The notes under the pieces: model-generated
The model's database searches: none
Told to the model about the DNA's origin: nothing
The model's input: the letters and a program-made list of their open reading frames with translations, nothing else
Assembly (NCBI GenBank): GCA_015179025.1
Contig: WHUX01000524.1
Coordinates: 1-21,057, forward strand
Length of the DNA: 21,057 nt
Source: Terfezia claveryi
Taxonomy: Eukaryota > Ascomycota > Pezizomycetes > Pezizales > Pezizaceae
Direction: 5' to 3'
Made by a program: the position numbers and the translations under genes
Shown here: positions 18,068 through 21,057 of the stretch, one piece after another
Layout of the letters: each line of letters begins with the position of its first letter
Numbering within the stretch: position 1 is the stretch's first letter

Positions 18068-19482
18068 TTAAGAAAGCTTCCTTAAAAACTCCACTACAGG
18101 CTTTATGTACTGCACGTACACCTCTGGACTCGCCCTTTCCTCAAACTGATGCCCTTCCCCTCCGCCACCAAAAACACAACCTCAACACCACTCTTCTGCA
18201 GTTTCTCTACAAACCTCTTACTCTCCTCAATGCTCACAACCGCATCTGCATCACCATGAATGACAATACTCCGGTGGAAAGTCCTTGTCTATCCAAATCT
18301 GCGGGAAGAGGTATCTACTTTTCTCGCATTGCGCTACATATTGGCAGCGGCCTTCATGATCAGGTATCTGGCCCAAATTTTCTGATAATCCTGGCATTCC
18401 ATCAGAAAATCCAAGTATTTTCCAGATTGGTGTAGTGCAGCACGAAGTTGACCTCCAATCCGCGCCCTATGTCCAGGGATGTTGGTGCCAGGGATTAGGT
18501 CGGTATAACGACTGTGTTGGCGGACTCAGCTGCTGCGCGGGTCGTGGATGTTGAACGAGAATTTACGGGTGACGATGAAGGCGAGGACCGGAAGCCACAG
18601 ACAATGACCCTTGGTGCAAGAGAGAAGGGCACATCGGCGACTGACCTCATTAGTTTGGCCTCTTGGGGTGTTGGTGCTAAAAATTTCCCCAATTCTGGTG
18701 CTTGTTCAAGTATTTCTTCTATGGAAACTACATCTCCTTCCCCAGTTTGACCATCATCTTCTGCCTCCCCTCCGTGGCACCTCCGTAGCAGTGGTAGGTA
18801 GAATTCCGATAGCAAGTCTCCACCTACACCATAGAGCGAAAAGAAGCCTTTGGGCTTTGGTTGTGCGAACAAAGCTGCTAGGAATGCCGGGTATGCTCCG
18901 GCACTGGAACCACCAACATATAGCCTGTTCGAATCGATCTGGTGTGGACAGCCCAGGGCCCTGAGCTCCTTGTTCAGCCCTCCTTCTGCGTCAGCAAGAA
19001 ACGCAAAGAGCGATTTGACATCCCGGAGTATCTCATGGCCAGTGCTGGGTATCAAGAGGCGATAGTCAGCTGAGATGAAGGCCCATCCACGGGAAAGAGT
19101 ATCTCCTGCATGAAGTCAGATTCAGATGGAACAGAAGTTGGGATTTCATTGACACTCACTCTTGATGTCCTTGCATAGAAAATCCCTGTTTCCAGATATC
19201 AGTGATCCCCCATGGAAAAAAACAACGAAGGAACTGGGTTTCGAGCAACCTAAAGGATGGGGAGTCAGTGCGAATTCATGGACGGTATGTATAGTTGTCG
19301 ATCACAGCCAATAATACATGAGAGAAACAAATTGAGACTTCAAACGAGAAACAAACAAACAAATGTAAATAGAGATTGTTGAGAGAGTGGGAACGAACTT
19401 GAGACGGTGGGGCGAAGTATATATCCAGCTTCAGTGCCACACCAGCTTCCGGGTACGAGTATATATGCGTTGAGACCGACAT
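18068..19482 (-). pseudogene. alpha/beta hydrolase (fold-3/HSL-like), three exons, frame-broken
   Basis: This is a serine hydrolase-type gene; its substrate cannot be told. Exon 1 is 19482-19399 (starts MSVSTHIYSYPEAG). Intron 1 is 19250-19398 (GTTCGT donor, ACTGACT branch, TTTAG acceptor). Exon 2 is 19249-19160. Intron 2 is 19106-19159 (GTGAGT..CAG, with CTGAC). Exon 3 is 19105-18068. Visible motifs are the oxyanion-hole HGG (19214-19206), ISADYRLLIPSTGHEILRDV, the nucleophile box GGSSAGA (Ser at 18905-18903), the acid in HGDAD (18246-18244), the His in GHQFEE (18151-18149) and the tail VVEFLRKLS. Total length of about 400 residues fits fungal members. Lesions are a missing base at the T7 run (19216-19222), TAA at 18495-18497, one missing base each near 18418-18423, 18401 and 18157-18160, and an extra base near 18271. 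No signal peptide is seen, so it is probably cytosolic. Confidence 0.88.
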
Positions 19483-21057
19483 GCCGAGTCGAATTGCTGA
19501 AGAGTCCAACACCGAATGCTTCAGCACTGGCTGGGAGTGTGGAGTGGATGCGGGTAATGGCCGGAGTGTCTGAACTCCGAAACCTGCAACAGGAGAAGCC
19601 GGTGTGGGTCGGAAAATGGGGTGCAAGTTGAAGAGCAGAAGCGAGAACTAAGTGGGGATCTTTGATCGGATTTGAACTGTCGGAGCGGGGCAGCAATTGA
19701 CAGGAAGGAACTCTTCTGTGCTGGGGAGAGCTGCTGCTGGCTAGCAAAAGTTCAATGATATTTCGATTCCTTCCCTGTTGTTGGCTTGGGAATGAAGTTG
19801 TCGCATCAAACCTGCTCCCAAGCAATTTTCAGTTTAACAGCACTAGCTTGCTACGAAATTTACACCTAGCATCCACCTCATCATACTTCTCGGTACATCT
19901 GTATATACAGCTGTAGTGCATTTCCAATATCATTCCCTGAATGCTGCACGCCTACTATCTACCTCTACGTTGTGCTTCACCGTCCATATCGCTGGAGCTG
20001 CTCACTTGCTTATGGGGCAGGCAACGAAGTACCAGACCATACTTTCTAGTCTCGTGCCTAATACTTTCAGTGCGGCCGCAGCACTCACTGTGGTCCAGTG
20101 GAATAACCTGTCAAATTGGTTTAGTTTCCAATGCTAAAACTTTTAACCCACCCGTTCGCAGGCCTATATTCGCACCCCAGTTGAAGGCAGGCCCTTGCAT
20201 CTAACGATCTCCGGTTACCTGCTGAGCACTTTACAAATCACAAGCGTTCTACGTTTCTCGAAGAACGGCAACGGAATAGTGTAATGTACAGTTGAATTTC
20301 ACTCTCCCCGCCAGTTAGCCTCCCATTTGGAATCCAGTTTCAAGAAATAATGCGGGGGAATGGCTGCATATACAAATACGCCGCTCGGAGAACGAGTGGT
20401 TCAATTAAATGAGGTTGGCTAATAAATTATTCAGTACTCGATCATTACATACAGCTCCAGAACCCCCGCCAGCTACCCCACAGTCAAATTAAAGTTTTCC
20501 ACACTGCCGTTCGTTATGCGGCACGAGAGTATATTTTTATGGTAGTCTGGTTGCGGTAAATTGGTTGATGAAAGGGGACCAGACTAATGACTACGGCTAC
20601 ATGTGCTAGGCAAAATGCATTCTCTCTCACAATTACCACAATTACCATGCACTGTAATAACGACGGCAGGTTTCTCAGGTTCGGGAGAGGTTCTGAAAAT
20701 TACAGCCAGATAGCAAAGTATATATACCTGCCAATGTCTTCGTTTTTTTCTCTCAACTGGTGTCGCTTCTCGGATGTATTGGAGCCGATCCTGTCGCGGT
20801 CACGTGTGTGGCTCACGATGCTGTTTGTTGCTGATAATGGCAACACGTATATGATTGGAAGATATACACAACTGCGATAATGGCATGTATGGAGCATGCA
20901 TGTTTGGGTTTAATCTGGGTGTCATTGCAGGAGTTGTATTTCCCCCTAAATTGCTCATTACGATCACTAATTTATCCCAATATACAGAATGCATTGTGTT
21001 ACCGGAGTTTCATCTAGGGTTTAACCTCCAGACCCAACTGCATCCGAAAATAGCTTT
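19483..21057. other. Upstream region of the hydrolase, then no gene seen
   Basis: The first few hundred bases are the presumed 5' region of the hydrolase gene (the minus strand is open upstream of its ATG, so a longer N terminus is possible). Beyond that, frames at 19941-20204 and 20587-20880 are unsupported. The inverted repeat at 20542-20587 is listed separately. Confidence 0.5.
20542..20587. repeat. 9-bp inverted repeat with 28-bp spacer
   Basis: TAGTCTGGT (20542-20550) and ACCAGACTA (20579-20587) are perfect reverse complements. They share the core of the 14685-14810 inverted repeat. No gene lies close enough to assign a role. Confidence 0.5.

Noticed and set aside
17917..18435. 172-codon plus-strand open frame with a repeat-rich N terminus
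   Set aside because: It lies antisense to the C-terminal half of the hydrolase, whose catalytic acid and His motifs read on the minus strand. It is a shadow frame.
18611..18964. Plus-strand open frames of about 70-117 codons
   Set aside because: They are antisense to hydrolase exon 3 around the nucleophile motif; shadows.
19340..19825. 161-codon minus-strand open frame upstream of the hydrolase
   Set aside because: It overlaps hydrolase exon 1 in another frame, is serine-rich and has no domain; the exon frame with MSVSTHIYSYPEAG fits the family.
1..21057. Prokaryotic features: operons, ribosome-binding sites, CRISPR array, rRNA
   Set aside because: Spliced genes and an LTR retrotransposon show eukaryotic DNA; the tandem repeats lack spacer structure and no rRNA-like sequence was seen.

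Overview
The window looks like nuclear DNA of a filamentous fungus. The reasons are short GT-AG introns of about 54-149 bp with CTGAC-type branch sites, a fungal-type alpha/beta hydrolase gene, and a Ty1/copia retrotransposon whose primer site matches fungal initiator tRNA-Met. Ascomycete is my guess, but the sequence alone does not fix the phylum. Coding density is very low: gene relics and a few small spliced ORFs sit in AT-rich, mostly featureless DNA, as in a transposon-affected accessory region. Layout: 1-3478 is mostly non-genic, with a possible relic at the left edge, one orphan ORF on the minus strand (1510-1956) and a short ORF (from 3336) that runs into the transposon. 3479-8706 is a structurally complete but coding-dead copia element on the minus strand. 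It has two LTRs (268 and 279 bp), a TAAAG target-site duplication, a half-tRNA primer site, a polypurine tract, gag, protease, integrase, reverse transcriptase and RNase H. Its reading frames are cut by at least nine stop codons and several frameshifts. 8707-14291 has no confident gene. It holds an orphan ORF (10713-11132), a candidate two-exon mini-gene (12045-12313) and a G-rich island (about 12300-12640). 14292-14595 is a convincing two-exon small gene on the minus strand, with a 126-bp inverted-repeat structure just upstream. 15687-16270 is a candidate three-exon gene for a small membrane protein on the plus strand; its first intron is built of tandem 18-bp copies of the exon edge. 18068-19482 is a three-exon alpha/beta hydrolase gene on the minus strand. 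All catalytic motifs are recognisable, but the frame is broken by about five single-base indels and one stop codon. 19483-21057 shows nothing convincing. The genes do not form a pathway or cluster. The main story is decay: base transitions in the transposon, and single-base homopolymer indels in the hydrolase, which could be real pseudogenisation or uncorrected sequencing error. Other notable structures are two A-rich tracts bracketed by short direct repeats and a recurrent TAGTCTGGT motif that forms inverted repeats at two loci.
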